A DNA stretch of 64,000 nucleotides from Subtercola lobariae (GTDB lineage: Bacteria; Actinomycetota; Actinomycetes; Actinomycetales; Microbacteriaceae). Shown here piece by piece: positions 1-8,040 of this stretch. Position 1 is the first letter of the stretch. Every line of letters begins with the position of its first letter. Location of the stretch: assembly GCF_014640255.1 (NCBI RefSeq), contig NZ_BMGP01000001.1, forward strand, positions 434,001-498,000. The letters are read 5' to 3'. A program made the translations under genes and the position numbers. The notes beneath the pieces are model-generated. The model did no database searches. It was given only the letters and a program-made list of their open reading frames with translations, and was not told where the DNA came from.

Positions 1-311
1 AGTAGGTAATGCTGAAAACCGCTGATGAGACCCGAAACGACGACGAGTAGCACCAGCAGCCAGACGAGCCCGTTGAGGCTCGAGCCGGCACCGACGAGCG
101 TGATCACCTGGCTGACGAGCAGGGGCTGCGCAAGGCTTGCGGCGGCGCCCACGAGGCTCAGCGCGATCACCAGCGCCAGAACCTTCTTGTGTTCGGTGAG
201 GTAGGGCAAGAGGTCGCTGAACTTCGCGCGAGGGCCCTCTGGGTCGCGCCCGCGACCGCGCCCGCGACGAGCACCTCGGCCCGATCGCGCTGCAGGTTGT
301 GCTGTGGTCAT
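1..311 (-). CDS. ABC exporter, N-terminal membrane part (truncated by window edge)
   Basis: Reading leftward from an ATG at 311, the frame stays open to the window edge (about 103 residues). It begins MTTAQPAARSGRG, has an Arg/Gly-rich cytoplasmic tail, then LLPYLTEHKKVLALVIA and at least two hydrophobic segments. This matches the start of the transmembrane domain of ABC exporters that fuse membrane and ATPase domains. The ATPase half would lie outside the window, so substrate and type cannot be told. It lies 110 bases downstream of ribH on the same strand and may be co-transcribed with it. Confidence 0.7.
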   Translation of the reverse strand, partial: MTTAQPAARSGRGARRGRGRGRDPEGPRAKFSDLLPYLTEHKKVLALVIALSLVGAAASLAQPLLVSQVITLVGAGSSLNGLVWLLVLLVVVSGLISGFQHYL

Positions 312-421
312 GACTACTTTCTATCGTGCGCGGCTTGGGGCAACATGGATGCACGGCAGAACGTACTGCGCCGAGAGTACCCTGCATCTACTATCTACCC
401 CTGACGGCGCAGCCTCGACGG

Positions 422-913
422 TCAGTCGGCGAGTGGATGCCCGGAACGCAGCGCCCGCAGCGCGAGCGCCGTGGCGACCGCAGCCTGGGCCGCCTCGGCG
501 CCTTTGTCTTCGCGTGAGTCGGGGAGTCCGGCGCGGTCGAGGCCCTGCGCTTCGTCGTCGAGGGTCAGAACGCCGAACCCGACCGGCTTTCCGGTCAGAA
601 CGCTGACCTGAGTGAGGCCGCTGGTGGCGGCGTCTGAGACGTATTCGAAGTGCGGGGTACCGCCGCGAATGATGACGCCGAGCGCCACAACGGCGTCGGC
701 GCCGGCTTCGAGGGCAGCGCGGCTGACCACGGGCAACTCGAAGCTGCCGGGAACGCGAATCTCGGTGACGTCGACGTGCGCCTCGGCCAGGGCGCGGCGG
801 GCGCCGGCGAGGAGGCCGTTGGTGATCTCTTCGTGCCAGCGGCCGGCGACGATGGTGACGCTGAGCCCGCTGCCGTCGAGTGGGGTGGTGGTGGGTGTGC
901 CGGCGCCGCTCAT
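422..913 (-). CDS. ribH: 6,7-dimethyl-8-ribityllumazine synthase
   Basis: Condenses 5-amino-6-ribitylaminouracil with 3,4-dihydroxy-2-butanone 4-phosphate to lumazine, the penultimate step of riboflavin synthesis. The 163-residue product has normal family length. Family motifs visible are the substrate loop [12 protein letters not shown], the [16 protein letters not shown] segment, and the C-terminal NRxxDKGAEAA-type motif (here [13 protein letters not shown]). The ATG at 913 follows GAGAGG at about 9 bases; longer versions of the frame run into non-homologous Arg-rich sequence. It is the last gene of the ribD-ribE-ribBA-ribH operon. Confidence 0.95.
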   Translation of the reverse strand: MSGAGTPTTTPLDGSGLSVTIVAGRWHEEITNGLLAGARRALAEAHVDVTEIRVPGSFELPVVSRAALEAGADAVVALGVIIRGGTPHFEYVSDAATSGLTQVSVLTGKPVGFGVLTLDDEAQGLDRAGLPDSREDKGAEAAQAAVATALALRALRSGHPLAD

Positions 914-1000
914 GCGATCTGCCTCTCGGTGTGGGTGGTGTGTGGTGCGGGATGATGCGGGATGCGGGGTGGTGCGCGCGCGTGGTGCTCTGGTGTCGGT

Positions 1001-1040
1001 GATGCGGTGATGCGGTGATGCGGTGATGCGGTGATGCGGT
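1001..1040. repeat. 8-bp tandem repeat, five copies, in the ribBA-ribH spacer
   Basis: The unit gatgcggt is repeated five times without interruption between ribBA and ribH. On the transcribed strand the spacer is rich in C and A and poor in G (unit ACCGCATC), so the leader ahead of ribH is probably unstructured. The unit is not a multiple of three, consistent with non-coding DNA. Copy number could change by slippage. Confidence 0.9.
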
Positions 1041-1098
1041 GAGGCTAGGTCGCGCCGGGCGGTCGCTGCGCTCGGGGCTCCCCCGGGCATCCATGGGG

Positions 1099-2520
1099 CT
1101 AGCTGGCGCGCACCGGGAAGAGGTGGCCCATGCGGTCGCGTTTTGCGTCGAGGTAGGCCGCGTTCGCGGCGCCCTGGCCCACGATCAGCGGCTCGCGAGA
1201 GGCGATCGTGATTCCGTGCTGTTCGAGCTGATGCACCTTGTCGGGGTTGTTGGTGAGCAGACGCACCGATTCGATGTGCAGGTCGTCGAGAATGGCGGCC
1301 GCGGCGGTGTAGTCGCGCGAATCGACGGCCAGGCCGAGCGCGAGGTTCGCGTCGTAGGTGTCGAGCCCGTCTTCTTGCAATCGGTAGGCGCGGAGTTTGT
1401 TGATCAGGCCGATTCCGCGCCCCTCCTGCCCGCGCAGGTAAATGACGACACCGCCCTCGGCATCGATCAGGTCGAGCGCCGCGTGCAGCTGCGGGCCGCA
1501 CTCGCACTTCAGCGAGCCGAACGCTTCGCCGGTGAGGCACTCCGAGTGCACCCGCACGAGTGCGCCCTCGCGGGCCGGCTGGCCCGAGATGACGGCCAGG
1601 TGATCGGCGCCGGTGACGAGGTCGTGGTAGGCCCTGAACCGAAAGGCGCCGTGGATGGTCGGCACGACGGTCTCGACCTGAAACTGCACCCGGTCGCCGA
1701 TGCCGGGCGCGGTTGCGCCGCCCCAGGTGGCCGGGGCGGGGGCGGCTACGGTTGCGCGCGATGGAGCGCCTGCTCCGGCCGCGGCCACCTCCCGCTCCGC
1801 GGGCTCCGCGTGAGACTCAGAGGCCGCGGCGAAGGCCGGAGCGTCAGCGAGCGGCACTGCCCGCGCCGAAGCTGTGGCGGTGGGTGCGCCGGTGGCGCCG
1901 GGCGCAGCGGCGTCTGCCGCATCGAGCCACTCGATGAGGGCGGCGATCGTCGTCACCGCGAGACCGTCGCGCTCGCCGAGAGCGATGAGCCCGGGCATCC
2001 GCGCCATCGAACCGTCGTCGGCCACGATCTCGCCGATCACGCCTACCGGGGTGAGCCCGGCCAGCTTCAGCAGATCTGTGGTGGCCTCGGTGTGGCCGGC
2101 GCGTTGCCTGACGCCGCCGTCGACCGCGACCACGGGCAGCACGTGCCCGGGCCGGATGAAGCTCGCCGGAGTCGACGACGGGTCTGCCAGCGCGCGCAAG
2201 GTGTAGGCGCGGTCGGCGGCGCTGATTCCGGTGGTGACGCCGCTCGAAGCGTCGACCGTAATCGTGTAGGCCGTGCGCAGGGAGTCTTCGTTTCGCACGA
2301 CCATCGGCGGCAGGCCGAGCGCCGCGGCGCGCGCCGTCGTCATGGGTGCGCAGAGAAAGCCGGAGGTATGGCGCACCATCCAGGCGATCCATTCGGGGCT
2401 GGCGAGTTCGGCGGCCAGAATGGCGTCGCCTTCGTTTTCACGGTTCTCGTCGTCGGCCACGATGACGGGTTTGCCGGCCCGCAACGCCTCCAGAACCTCG
2501 GGAATGCTCGAGAGTGCCAT
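1099..2520 (-). CDS. ribBA: Bifunctional 3,4-dihydroxy-2-butanone 4-phosphate synthase / GTP cyclohydrolase II
   Basis: Supplies both precursors of riboflavin: the four-carbon unit from ribulose 5-phosphate (RibB) and the pyrimidine from GTP (RibA). The RibB half (about residues 1-200) shows [14 protein letters not shown] and GHTEATTDL. The RibA half (about 275-473) shows [21 protein letters not shown] with the zinc cysteines, and [13 protein letters not shown]. Between them lies an unusually long Ala/Pro/Thr-rich linker of roughly 70 residues. The ATG at 2520 overlaps the ribE stop by one base (TGATG), indicating translational coupling. At 473 residues it is longer than typical RibBA (about 400-420) because of the linker. 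Confidence 0.95.
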   Translation of the reverse strand: MALSSIPEVLEALRAGKPVIVADDENRENEGDAILAAELASPEWIAWMVRHTSGFLCAPMTTARAAALGLPPMVVRNEDSLRTAYTITVDASSGVTTGISAADRAYTLRALADPSSTPASFIRPGHVLPVVAVDGGVRQRAGHTEATTDLLKLAGLTPVGVIGEIVADDGSMARMPGLIALGERDGLAVTTIAALIEWLDAADAAAPGATGAPTATASARAVPLADAPAFAAASESHAEPAEREVAAAGAGAPSRATVAAPAPATWGGATAPGIGDRVQFQVETVVPTIHGAFRFRAYHDLVTGADHLAVISGQPAREGALVRVHSECLTGEAFGSLKCECGPQLHAALDLIDAEGGVVIYLRGQEGRGIGLINKLRAYRLQEDGLDTYDANLALGLAVDSRDYTAAAAILDDLHIESVRLLTNNPDKVHQLEQHGITIASREPLIVGQGAANAAYLDAKRDRMGHLFPVRAS

Positions 2521-3206
2521 CAGATGTTCCTCACTTCGTTCTGCAAGCCGGCCTCGTAACCCGCTGCACTGCCCCGAACGGCCAAGAGCCGTTCGACGTG
2601 CCGAGCCAGAATGTCGGTCTCGATGTTGACCACGTCGCCCACCTCGAGTGTGCCGAGAGTGGTGGCGGCCAGGGTTTCGGGAATGAGCGAGACCTCGAAC
2701 CAGTGCTGGCCGCCGGCCTGCACGCTGTCGGCGAGTGGATGCCCGTGCCCCCCATCGACGTTCGACACCGTCAACGACACTCCCGACACCGCGATCGACC
2801 CCTTATCGACCACCAGCGCGGCCAGCTCGGGGTTGAGACTGAAGCGCAGAACGCTCCACGCCTCGCCCGGAGTCACCGCGAGAACCGTGCTGGTTCCGTC
2901 GATGTGGCCCTGCACGATGTGGCCGCCGAGCCGGTCGCCGACGAGCGCGGCGCGTTCGAGGTTCACCTTGTCGCCCGGCTTGAGGGCGCCGATGGTGCTC
3001 ATGTCGAGGGTCTGCTGCATGACGTCGGCGGTGAACCCGTCGGCAGACTGGTCGACCACGGTGAGACAGACGCCGCTCACCGAAATCGAGTCGCCGTGTT
3101 TCGCCCCGACGACCGCGAGCGGGGCGCGCAGGGTCAGCCGAATGACGTCGGCGCTGGGTTCGAGGGCGATGACTTCGCCTTTTTCTTCAATGATTCCGGT
3201 GAACAT
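2520..3206 (-). CDS. ribE: Riboflavin synthase alpha chain
   Basis: Dismutates two lumazine molecules to riboflavin. The 228-residue product begins MFTGIIEEKGEV, the characteristic start of the family, and contains the two tandem lumazine-binding repeats. Repeat 1 has GDSISVSGVCLTVV and repeat 2 has GSIAVSGVSLTVSN; GGHIVQGHIDGT lies between them. The start at 3206 lies inside the end of ribD (20-base overlap), and the stop overlaps the ribBA start. The C-terminus is slightly extended (GLQNEVRNI). Confidence 0.96.
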   Translation of the reverse strand: MFTGIIEEKGEVIALEPSADVIRLTLRAPLAVVGAKHGDSISVSGVCLTVVDQSADGFTADVMQQTLDMSTIGALKPGDKVNLERAALVGDRLGGHIVQGHIDGTSTVLAVTPGEAWSVLRFSLNPELAALVVDKGSIAVSGVSLTVSNVDGGHGHPLADSVQAGGQHWFEVSLIPETLAATTLGTLEVGDVVNIETDILARHVERLLAVRGSAAGYEAGLQNEVRNI

Positions 3207-4659
3207 CGGGTGTCTCCTTCGGTGTGACGAGGGTGAGTGGTGAGGTGGCGGCGGCTGCTTCACCGAGACCGAGACCGCGGCCGGTGGCGGCGCGGCTGGA
3301 GGCGTCGGTGTGGTCGTCGGTGACGGCGCGGCTGGTGGTGGTGGTGACGTCGGTCGCGCGCCGGCGCGGACGCGCCACGAGGCGCAGGTCGGGCCCGAGC
3401 AGGTCGACCGAAACGAAGTCGAGCTGCCGAGCATCCACCATCGAGGTGATGCCGAGGTCGGTCAGAGCTGTGCGCGGGCCACCGAGCAGCAGGGGGGCAA
3501 CGTAGACCACGAGTTCGTCGACCAGGCCGGCTGCGAGCAGGGCACTGGCCAGGGTGGGGCCGCCTTCGACGAAGGCTGAGCGAAATCCGCGCGCGAAGAG
3601 ATCATCGAGCACCGCGGGGAGGTCGTGCGTGCGGAACTCGAGGGCGGGTTCGGGGTGGTCGAGAACGGCTGCACCGGGGTGGATGCCCCGCTCTCCGATC
3701 ACGACGGCAACCGGCTGGTGCGGCAGCAGTGTGCCCTCAGGGGTTCGTGCGGTGAGGCTGGGGTCGTCGATAGCAAGGGTTCCGGTGCCGACGAGAATGG
3801 CGTCAGAGCGGCTGCGGCGGGCGTGCACGTCGGCACGGGCATCCGAACCGGTCACCCATTGGCTCGTGCCGTCAGCTGCCGCCGCTCGTCCGTCGAGACT
3901 CGACGCCCACTTCACAGTGACGAACGGGCGGCCGGTTCGAGTCGCTGTGAGCCACGAATGGATGCTCTGCTCCACCTCGTCGGCGAGAACACCGCTGTGC
4001 ACCCGAACTCCCGCTGCAGCGAGCGTGTCTGCGCCGCCACCGGAACTCGCGCCCGGGTCACTGACGGCGAAGTACACTTCGGCGATACCCGCCGCGATGA
4101 GCGCTTGGCTGCAGGGCCCGGTGCGGCCGACGTGGTTGCACGGCTCGAGGGTGACCACGGCGATGGCGCCGCGGGCGGCCGCGGGCGTGGGGGTGGTGGA
4201 GGCCGCCGGCGCGGCGTCGGTACAGGTGGATGCGGATGCGTCGGTGGCGGGTGGCAGCGTCATGGCGGCGAGGTTCGTCAGAGCATCCACTTCGGCGTGG
4301 GGGGTGCCGGCGCCGCGGTGCCAGCCCTCGGCGAGCGTTTCGCCGTCGGGGCTCAGTAGTACGCAGCCGACCTGAGGGTTGATGCCCCAGGCTGGGCCGT
4401 TCTGCGACAGTTCGATGGCGCGGCGCATGGCCGCGATGATGGCCGGCGGTACGGCCTCGGTGCTGAGAGCGCTGGGCGGCGTGCTGCTCAGGGTGGCTGC
4501 GAGGAGGCCGGGGGTGGCTGCGAGGAGGCCGGGGGTGGCTGCGAGGAGGCCGGGGGTGGACGCGAGGGCGCTACGGGTTGCCACTTCGGATGGCACGGCA
4601 GGCGCGACGGAGGCGAGCCCGAGCAGGCTGCTCGAGTCTGTGCCTGGTGCGGCGGTCAT
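3187..4659 (-). CDS. ribD: Bifunctional diaminohydroxyphosphoribosylaminopyrimidine deaminase / uracil reductase
   Basis: Carries out the deamination and ribosyl reduction steps of riboflavin synthesis. The N-terminal zinc deaminase shows HAEVDAL and PCNHVGRTGPC. The reductase domain follows from about residue 250 (FVTVKWASSLDGRAA, GTGTLAIDDPSLT). The ATG at 4659 is chosen because GAGG lies about 10 bases upstream and because earlier starts would fall in the FMN riboswitch. The first 80 residues are a low-complexity extension with three perfect TPGLLAA repeats, and a second Ala/Thr-rich insert interrupts the deaminase. At 490 residues it is longer than the usual 360-400. First gene of the operon. 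Confidence 0.93.
   Translation of the reverse strand: MTAAPGTDSSSLLGLASVAPAVPSEVATRSALASTPGLLAATPGLLAATPGLLAATLSSTPPSALSTEAVPPAIIAAMRRAIELSQNGPAWGINPQVGCVLLSPDGETLAEGWHRGAGTPHAEVDALTNLAAMTLPPATDASASTCTDAAPAASTTPTPAAARGAIAVVTLEPCNHVGRTGPCSQALIAAGIAEVYFAVSDPGASSGGGADTLAAAGVRVHSGVLADEVEQSIHSWLTATRTGRPFVTVKWASSLDGRAAAADGTSQWVTGSDARADVHARRSRSDAILVGTGTLAIDDPSLTARTPEGTLLPHQPVAVVIGERGIHPGAAVLDHPEPALEFRTHDLPAVLDDLFARGFRSAFVEGGPTLASALLAAGLVDELVVYVAPLLLGGPRTALTDLGITSMVDARQLDFVSVDLLGPDLRLVARPRRRATDVTTTTSRAVTDDHTDASSRAATGRGLGLGEAAAATSPLTLVTPKETPDVHRNH
4492..4554. repeat. 21-bp in-frame tandem repeat in ribD, three copies
   Basis: Three identical 21-base units follow each other at 4492, 4513 and 4534, encoding three copies of a seven-residue TPGLLAA block ahead of the RibD deaminase domain. 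The unit length keeps the frame, so copy-number change would not destroy the enzyme. Confidence 0.9.
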
Positions 4660-4667
4660 CCCAAATC

Positions 4668-4682
4668 CTCGTCGTTGACGAG
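4668..4682 (-). promoter_or_regulatory. Hairpin at the ribD ribosome binding site
   Basis: On the transcribed strand CTCGTC (4682-4677), AAC and GACGAG (4673-4668) form a six-base stem. Its 3' arm runs into the GAGG that serves as the ribD Shine-Dalgarno sequence. It sits between the FMN aptamer and the ribD start. It could be the expression platform that blocks translation when FMN is bound; this last step is inference. Confidence 0.5.
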
Positions 4683-4737
4683 CTCCGGGAAATGCGCGAT
4701 GCGCTCGAACTGCGGGGTTCGAGAAAACCGCACAGCG

Positions 4738-4900
4738 CGTGTGCACCTCTCATCCGGACTACTGAAGGCACCGAAGCACCTTCATGACCGTCGGTTCTGG
4801 AGTTTCACCAGATCAACCTCGGCACCCTGCGTCGCAGGGCGAACCTCAGTTCGCGGACTATAACCGCCGGTTCGGATTCTCACCGACCCCGGAGCACGCC
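4738..4900 (-). ncRNA. FMN riboswitch (RFN element)
   Basis: Read on the minus strand, the conserved RFN blocks appear in order: GGGGTCGGTGAGAATCCG, then ACCGGCGGTTATAGTCCGCG, then TGGTGAAACTCCAGAACCG, then ACGGTCATGA, and finally AGTAGTCCGGATGAGAGG. A closing stem is formed by GTGC near 4893 and GCAC near 4742. It lies directly upstream of ribD and binds FMN to repress the riboflavin operon. Its 5' end coincides with the start predicted by the promoter described next. Confidence 0.95.
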
Positions 4901-4905
4901 ACTAG

Positions 4906-4934
4906 TTTATATTGGCCGCCGCCCCTGCGGCCAA
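4906..4934 (-). promoter_or_regulatory. Promoter of the rib operon with palindromic spacer
   Basis: On the minus strand a -35 box TTGGCC (4934-4929) and a -10 box TATAAA (4911-4906) are separated by exactly 17 bases, placing the transcription start near 4898, at the riboswitch 5' end. A nine-base inverted repeat, ATTGGCCGC and GCGGCCAAT (4911-4935), spans the two boxes, so a protein dimer or DNA structure could act here. Confidence 0.7.
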
Positions 4935-5015
4935 TGCTGCGATTTGTTTCACAGCTTTCGCACGTGCCGCGGAAACGAGTGCAGCGCCGTACACGCCGCC
5001 CTGCACTCCGATTAC

Positions 5016-5090
5016 GTTGTGTGCCCCGCCGCCCCTGCGGCGCACTGCATGCGATTTGTTACGAAATTCTCAGCTTGTCGCCGCGGCGGC
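5016..5090. repeat. Second copy of the rib promoter palindrome module
   Basis: CCGCCGCCCCTGCGG at 5026-5040, followed by TGCGATTTGTT at 5050-5060, repeats the sequence at 4916-4930 and 4938-4948 with an offset of 110-112 bases. This copy also forms a GC-rich stem (CGCCGC, CCCT, GCGGCG) but lacks the -10 box. A separate eight-base inverted repeat, GAGTGCAG and CTGCACTC, lies between the copies at 4977-5008. Confidence 0.65.
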
Positions 5091-5102
5091 GCACAAGAAA
5101 AT

Positions 5103-5855
5103 TCAGCTCGCGCGGTTCGCCAAGGGCTGCGACTTGGGGATGCGGCCGAGGCGGGAGGCGATGCCCCACGAGGTGACCTTGGAGAGCGCCTCGACCACGA
5201 TGCCCGTGGTCATTTTCGAGTGGCCCTCGAGCCGCTCGACGAACGTGATGGGAAACTCGCGCACGACCCCCCCCGAGCGCTCCACGAGCCAGGCGAGCTC
5301 GATTTGAAAGCAGTAGCCGGCGCTATCGAGCTTCGACAGGTCGAGGGCGCGCAGGGTGTCGGCGCTGAACCCGCGGTAGCCCGAGGTGATGTCGTGCAGC
5401 TTCGACGAGAGCATCATGCGCGCATACGTGGTGCCTGAGCGCGAGATGAGCTGGCGGTACCAGGGCCAGTTCTCGGTCTTGCCGCCAGGAATCCACCGCG
5501 CACCGATGGCGAGGTTCGCCCCACCGTCGAGCAGCTTCAGCAGGCGTGAGAGCTCTTCGGGCTGGTGCGACCCGTCGGCATCCATTTCGATGATGTAGTC
5601 GTAACCCTGCTCGAGCGCCCAGCCGAAACCGTTGACATACGCCGTGCCCAGACCGTTCTTCTCGGTGCGGTGCATCACGTTCACGCGAGGGTTCGAAGCG
5701 GCGATGCCGTCGACGATCTGCCCGGTGCCGTCGGGCGAATTGTCGTCGACGACGAGAATGTGAACCTCAGAATCGGCGGCCAGAATACGGTCGACGATGG
5801 CCGTGATGGTCTCTTTTTCGTTGTACGTGGGTATGACGACGACAGCTCCAGGCAA
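5103..5855 (-). CDS. Polyprenol-phosphate mannose synthase (DPM1-like GT2)
   Basis: Transfers mannose from GDP-mannose to polyprenyl phosphate, giving the lipid-linked donor used by membrane mannosyltransferases for lipoglycans and protein mannosylation. The GT2 fold is clear: VVVIPTYNEKETI, HILVVDDNSPDGTG, EKNGLGTAYVNGF, IIEMDADGSHQPEEL, and the acceptor region RWIPGGKTENWPWYR. There is no C-terminal membrane domain, as in Ppm1-type synthases. The TTG at 5855 follows AGAAAGG by 7 bases and gives 250 residues. A start at 5894 is possible but would leave only 19 bases to the divergent gene. It probably uses GDP-mannose supplied by the gene at 16395. Confidence 0.9.
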   Translation of the reverse strand: MPGAVVVIPTYNEKETITAIVDRILAADSEVHILVVDDNSPDGTGQIVDGIAASNPRVNVMHRTEKNGLGTAYVNGFGWALEQGYDYIIEMDADGSHQPEELSRLLKLLDGGANLAIGARWIPGGKTENWPWYRQLISRSGTTYARMMLSSKLHDITSGYRGFSADTLRALDLSKLDSAGYCFQIELAWLVERSGGVVREFPITFVERLEGHSKMTTGIVVEALSKVTSWGIASRLGRIPKSQPLANRAS

Positions 5856-5913
5856 TGGGCTACCTTTCTTTATGACTGACCCAATATACGGCACACCCTC
5901 CTAGGGTTGTTGT

Positions 5914-7032
5914 GTGAACGCCACCAACTGGTTCAGGGGGCGCCGGATGAACGTGGCCGCTCTTTCTCCTGACCGATACGCCAAGCTCATTCTGTCGACC
6001 ACCCGCATACCCTTTTTGCAGGTGCTGAAGACCAGTGTCGCCGCGGTTGTCGCCTGGTTCGTCTGCGTCTGGCTGCTGACCGGGCTGACCCCGTTGTTCG
6101 CGGTGATCGCCGCGATTCTCGTGGTGCAGCCGAGTGTGACGCAGTCGTTCGGCAAGGCGCTCGAACGCGTCGTCGGGGTGATCATCGGCGTCATTGTTGC
6201 CTATTTCGTGGGGTTGGTGTTCGGGCAGGGGTCGTCGTGGGTGATTCCGCTGGCGGTCGTGCTGGCGTTGCTGCTCGGCTGGGTGCTGCGGCTCGGAGTC
6301 ACATCTGCGGCCCAGATTCCGATCAGCGCGATGCTCGTGCTGGCGTTGGGAACCACGACCCCGGGCTACGCTCTCGACCGCATCATCGAGACGATCATCG
6401 GCGCGGTCATCGGGGTGGCTGTGAACCTGCTCATCGTTCCGCCGGTGGCGTTGCAACCGGTGCACGAAGCGGTTGCCGGTCTGGGTAACGAGGTCTCGAA
6501 CATCCTGGACTCGATGGCACAGGTGCTGAGCGCGCCGACGCTGCCGAAAGACCGCACCGAACTGCTGGTGGAGGCGCGGCTGCTCACCCCGATGCGCGCG
6601 AAGGCCGCTGCGGCGCTCGCGAACGGCGAAGAGAGTCTGAAGTACAACCCGAGGCGTTCGGTGCACCGAGACCTGCTCGAGCGCGACGGGCAGTTGCTCG
6701 CCATGCTGACGATACTGGTGACCCGGGTGACCGGCATGGCGCGAGGGGTGTACGACCTGTACGACGACGATCTGCTCGACGAACCGATTGTGGGCGAGAT
6801 CGTTTCAGAGCTGCGTCGAGCGGCCCACGACCTGCGCCTGGTGATTCAGAACGCCGAACTGCCGGGCACCGAGCCTGACACGGTGACAGACGAAATGCCG
6901 GCCCTCACGGCCCCGCTCGACATCGGCGTTCCGCGCTCAGAGCACTGGGTGTTGCTGGGGTTCTTGCTCGAAGACCTGCGGCGAATTCACGAAGAGCTTG
7001 TGGCGGCCACCGAGGAGTCCGCGTCGGTCTGA
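5914..7032 (+). CDS. FUSC / aromatic acid exporter-like membrane protein
   Basis: The N-terminal half holds about six hydrophobic helices, including TSVAAVVAWFVCVWLLTG, LFAVIAAILVVQPSVTQS and a VIGVAVNLLIVPPV segment. This matches the FUSC/ArAE membrane module of inner-membrane proteins linked to aromatic acid or antimicrobial export. The C-terminal half is soluble and helical, with acidic stretches. The substrate is not known. A GTG at 5914 (AGGG 7 bases upstream) starts a 372-residue protein. An ATG at 5947, preceded by AGGGGG at 6 bases, is an equally good start. It is divergent from the mannose synthase and convergent with the CtaG-like gene. Confidence 0.8.
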   Translation: MNATNWFRGRRMNVAALSPDRYAKLILSTTRIPFLQVLKTSVAAVVAWFVCVWLLTGLTPLFAVIAAILVVQPSVTQSFGKALERVVGVIIGVIVAYFVGLVFGQGSSWVIPLAVVLALLLGWVLRLGVTSAAQIPISAMLVLALGTTTPGYALDRIIETIIGAVIGVAVNLLIVPPVALQPVHEAVAGLGNEVSNILDSMAQVLSAPTLPKDRTELLVEARLLTPMRAKAAAALANGEESLKYNPRRSVHRDLLERDGQLLAMLTILVTRVTGMARGVYDLYDDDLLDEPIVGEIVSELRRAAHDLRLVIQNAELPGTEPDTVTDEMPALTAPLDIGVPRSEHWVLLGFLLEDLRRIHEELVAATEESASV

Positions 7033-7046
7033 CGCGGGCGGTCGAT

Positions 7047-7062
7047 CTGACGTGAGCGTCAG
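7047..7062. terminator. Small convergent stem-loop
   Basis: CTGACG, TGAG and CGTCAG form a six-base stem between the stop of the FUSC gene and the end of the convergent CtaG-like gene. There is no U-tract, so terminator function is tentative. Confidence 0.3.
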
Positions 7063-7943
7063 TCGCTGCGGTTGCCGAATGACTTCAGGTGGGCCTGGGT
7101 CAGCGCATCCATTTCTTCGTCGCTCAGCTCGTCGATCTCTTTGGCCTCTTTGCGGTCATGTTGCGACCAGCGGATGAACAGCAGAATCAAAATGGGAATG
7201 TCGGCGACTTCGGCGATGAACCAGAGCAGATCGCCCGAGAGCTGTTGGTCGCGCAGAGCGTTCGGAAACCAGCCGGGCACGGCGGCAGTGATGGGTGCCG
7301 CGTGGTCGAGAATGTTGTCGTTCAGCCGCAGCAGAATGCCCGGAATGGCGTCGATGACGAGTTCGACGAAGGCCAGCATGAACTCAGCCACGATGAACAG
7401 GCTCGTACGCACCACCACGAGCTCGGTGAGCGGCAGCACCATGATGAGCCCCACGACTGGCACGATGATGCTGATGGCGCCCTGGGCTCCGGGCGACTCG
7501 CGCAGCGTGCCTGCGATCGGCGTCAGAAAGACAGAGAACGCTGCGAGAGCGAACACCGGGCCGAAGACCGCGTTGCCCATGATTCCGATGAGCTTGGAGT
7601 CGAGAAACCGGTTCAGCGCCCGTAGTGGGGCCCCAGAAAGCGCCGTGCGAGCGAGCTCGACGGGTTTGCCGGTGGCGAGTAGAGCCGGCACGGCGAAGAG
7701 CAGCAGCGCGATTCGCGTGGTGAAGGCGAAGCGCAGCTCTTCGCTGTACGCACCCAGAAACCCGAATTCGATGAACGCGTACGAGCCCAACCCGAGCAAG
7801 TAGAAACCGGCGGTGGGCTTCAGCCGCCAGTGTTCGCCGCGATGCCTGATAGCAAGGATGCCCGCCAGGTACGCGAGCCCGGCGAGTACGATCGCGACGA
7901 CGCCGACAGCGTTGAACTGCCACGTCGTGAGAAACGTGAGAAT
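7059..7943 (-). CDS. CtaG-like (caa3-type) cytochrome oxidase assembly membrane protein, non-standard start
   Basis: An integral membrane protein with about seven hydrophobic helices and an acidic C-terminal tail. The first helix and preceding LTFLTTWQFNAVGVVA segment resemble the N-terminus of the caa3_CtaG family, which helps copper insertion into cytochrome oxidase. The sequence is divergent and the usual histidine-rich loops are weak. The coding frame reaches back to a TGA at 7964-7962, but the homologous part contains no ATG, GTG or TTG until 7799. ATT at 7943 or ACG at 7952 (5 bases after GAGGAG) must start it, or the frame is damaged. With the TTG at 7799 the first helix would be lost. 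Confidence 0.7.
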   Translation of the reverse strand: MLTFLTTWQFNAVGVVAIVLAGLAYLAGILAIRHRGEHWRLKPTAGFYLLGLGSYAFIEFGFLGAYSEELRFAFTTRIALLLFAVPALLATGKPVELARTALSGAPLRALNRFLDSKLIGIMGNAVFGPVFALAAFSVFLTPIAGTLRESPGAQGAISIIVPVVGLIMVLPLTELVVVRTSLFIVAEFMLAFVELVIDAIPGILLRLNDNILDHAAPITAAVPGWFPNALRDQQLSGDLLWFIAEVADIPILILLFIRWSQHDRKEAKEIDELSDEEMDALTQAHLKSFGNRSD

Positions 7944-8040
7944 GTCAGGCGTGGGGGCTCCTCAGGGCGGTGGATCGCGACTTCCGATTCCCTTCCATTA
8001 TGCGCCTTGCCGCCTGGCAGCACGCTCGGCCCTGCCTCAC

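Noticed and set aside
1039-2559. 506-codon plus-strand frame opposite ribBA
   Set aside because: Antisense shadow of a recognised enzyme; composition is typical of reversed high-GC codons.
3187-4746. ribD starting at 4746
   Set aside because: The extension would translate part of the FMN riboswitch; the ATG at 4659 has a Shine-Dalgarno sequence.
7059-7799. CtaG-like gene starting at the TTG at 7799
   Set aside because: It would remove the first membrane helix and the conserved N-terminus that is plainly in frame upstream.
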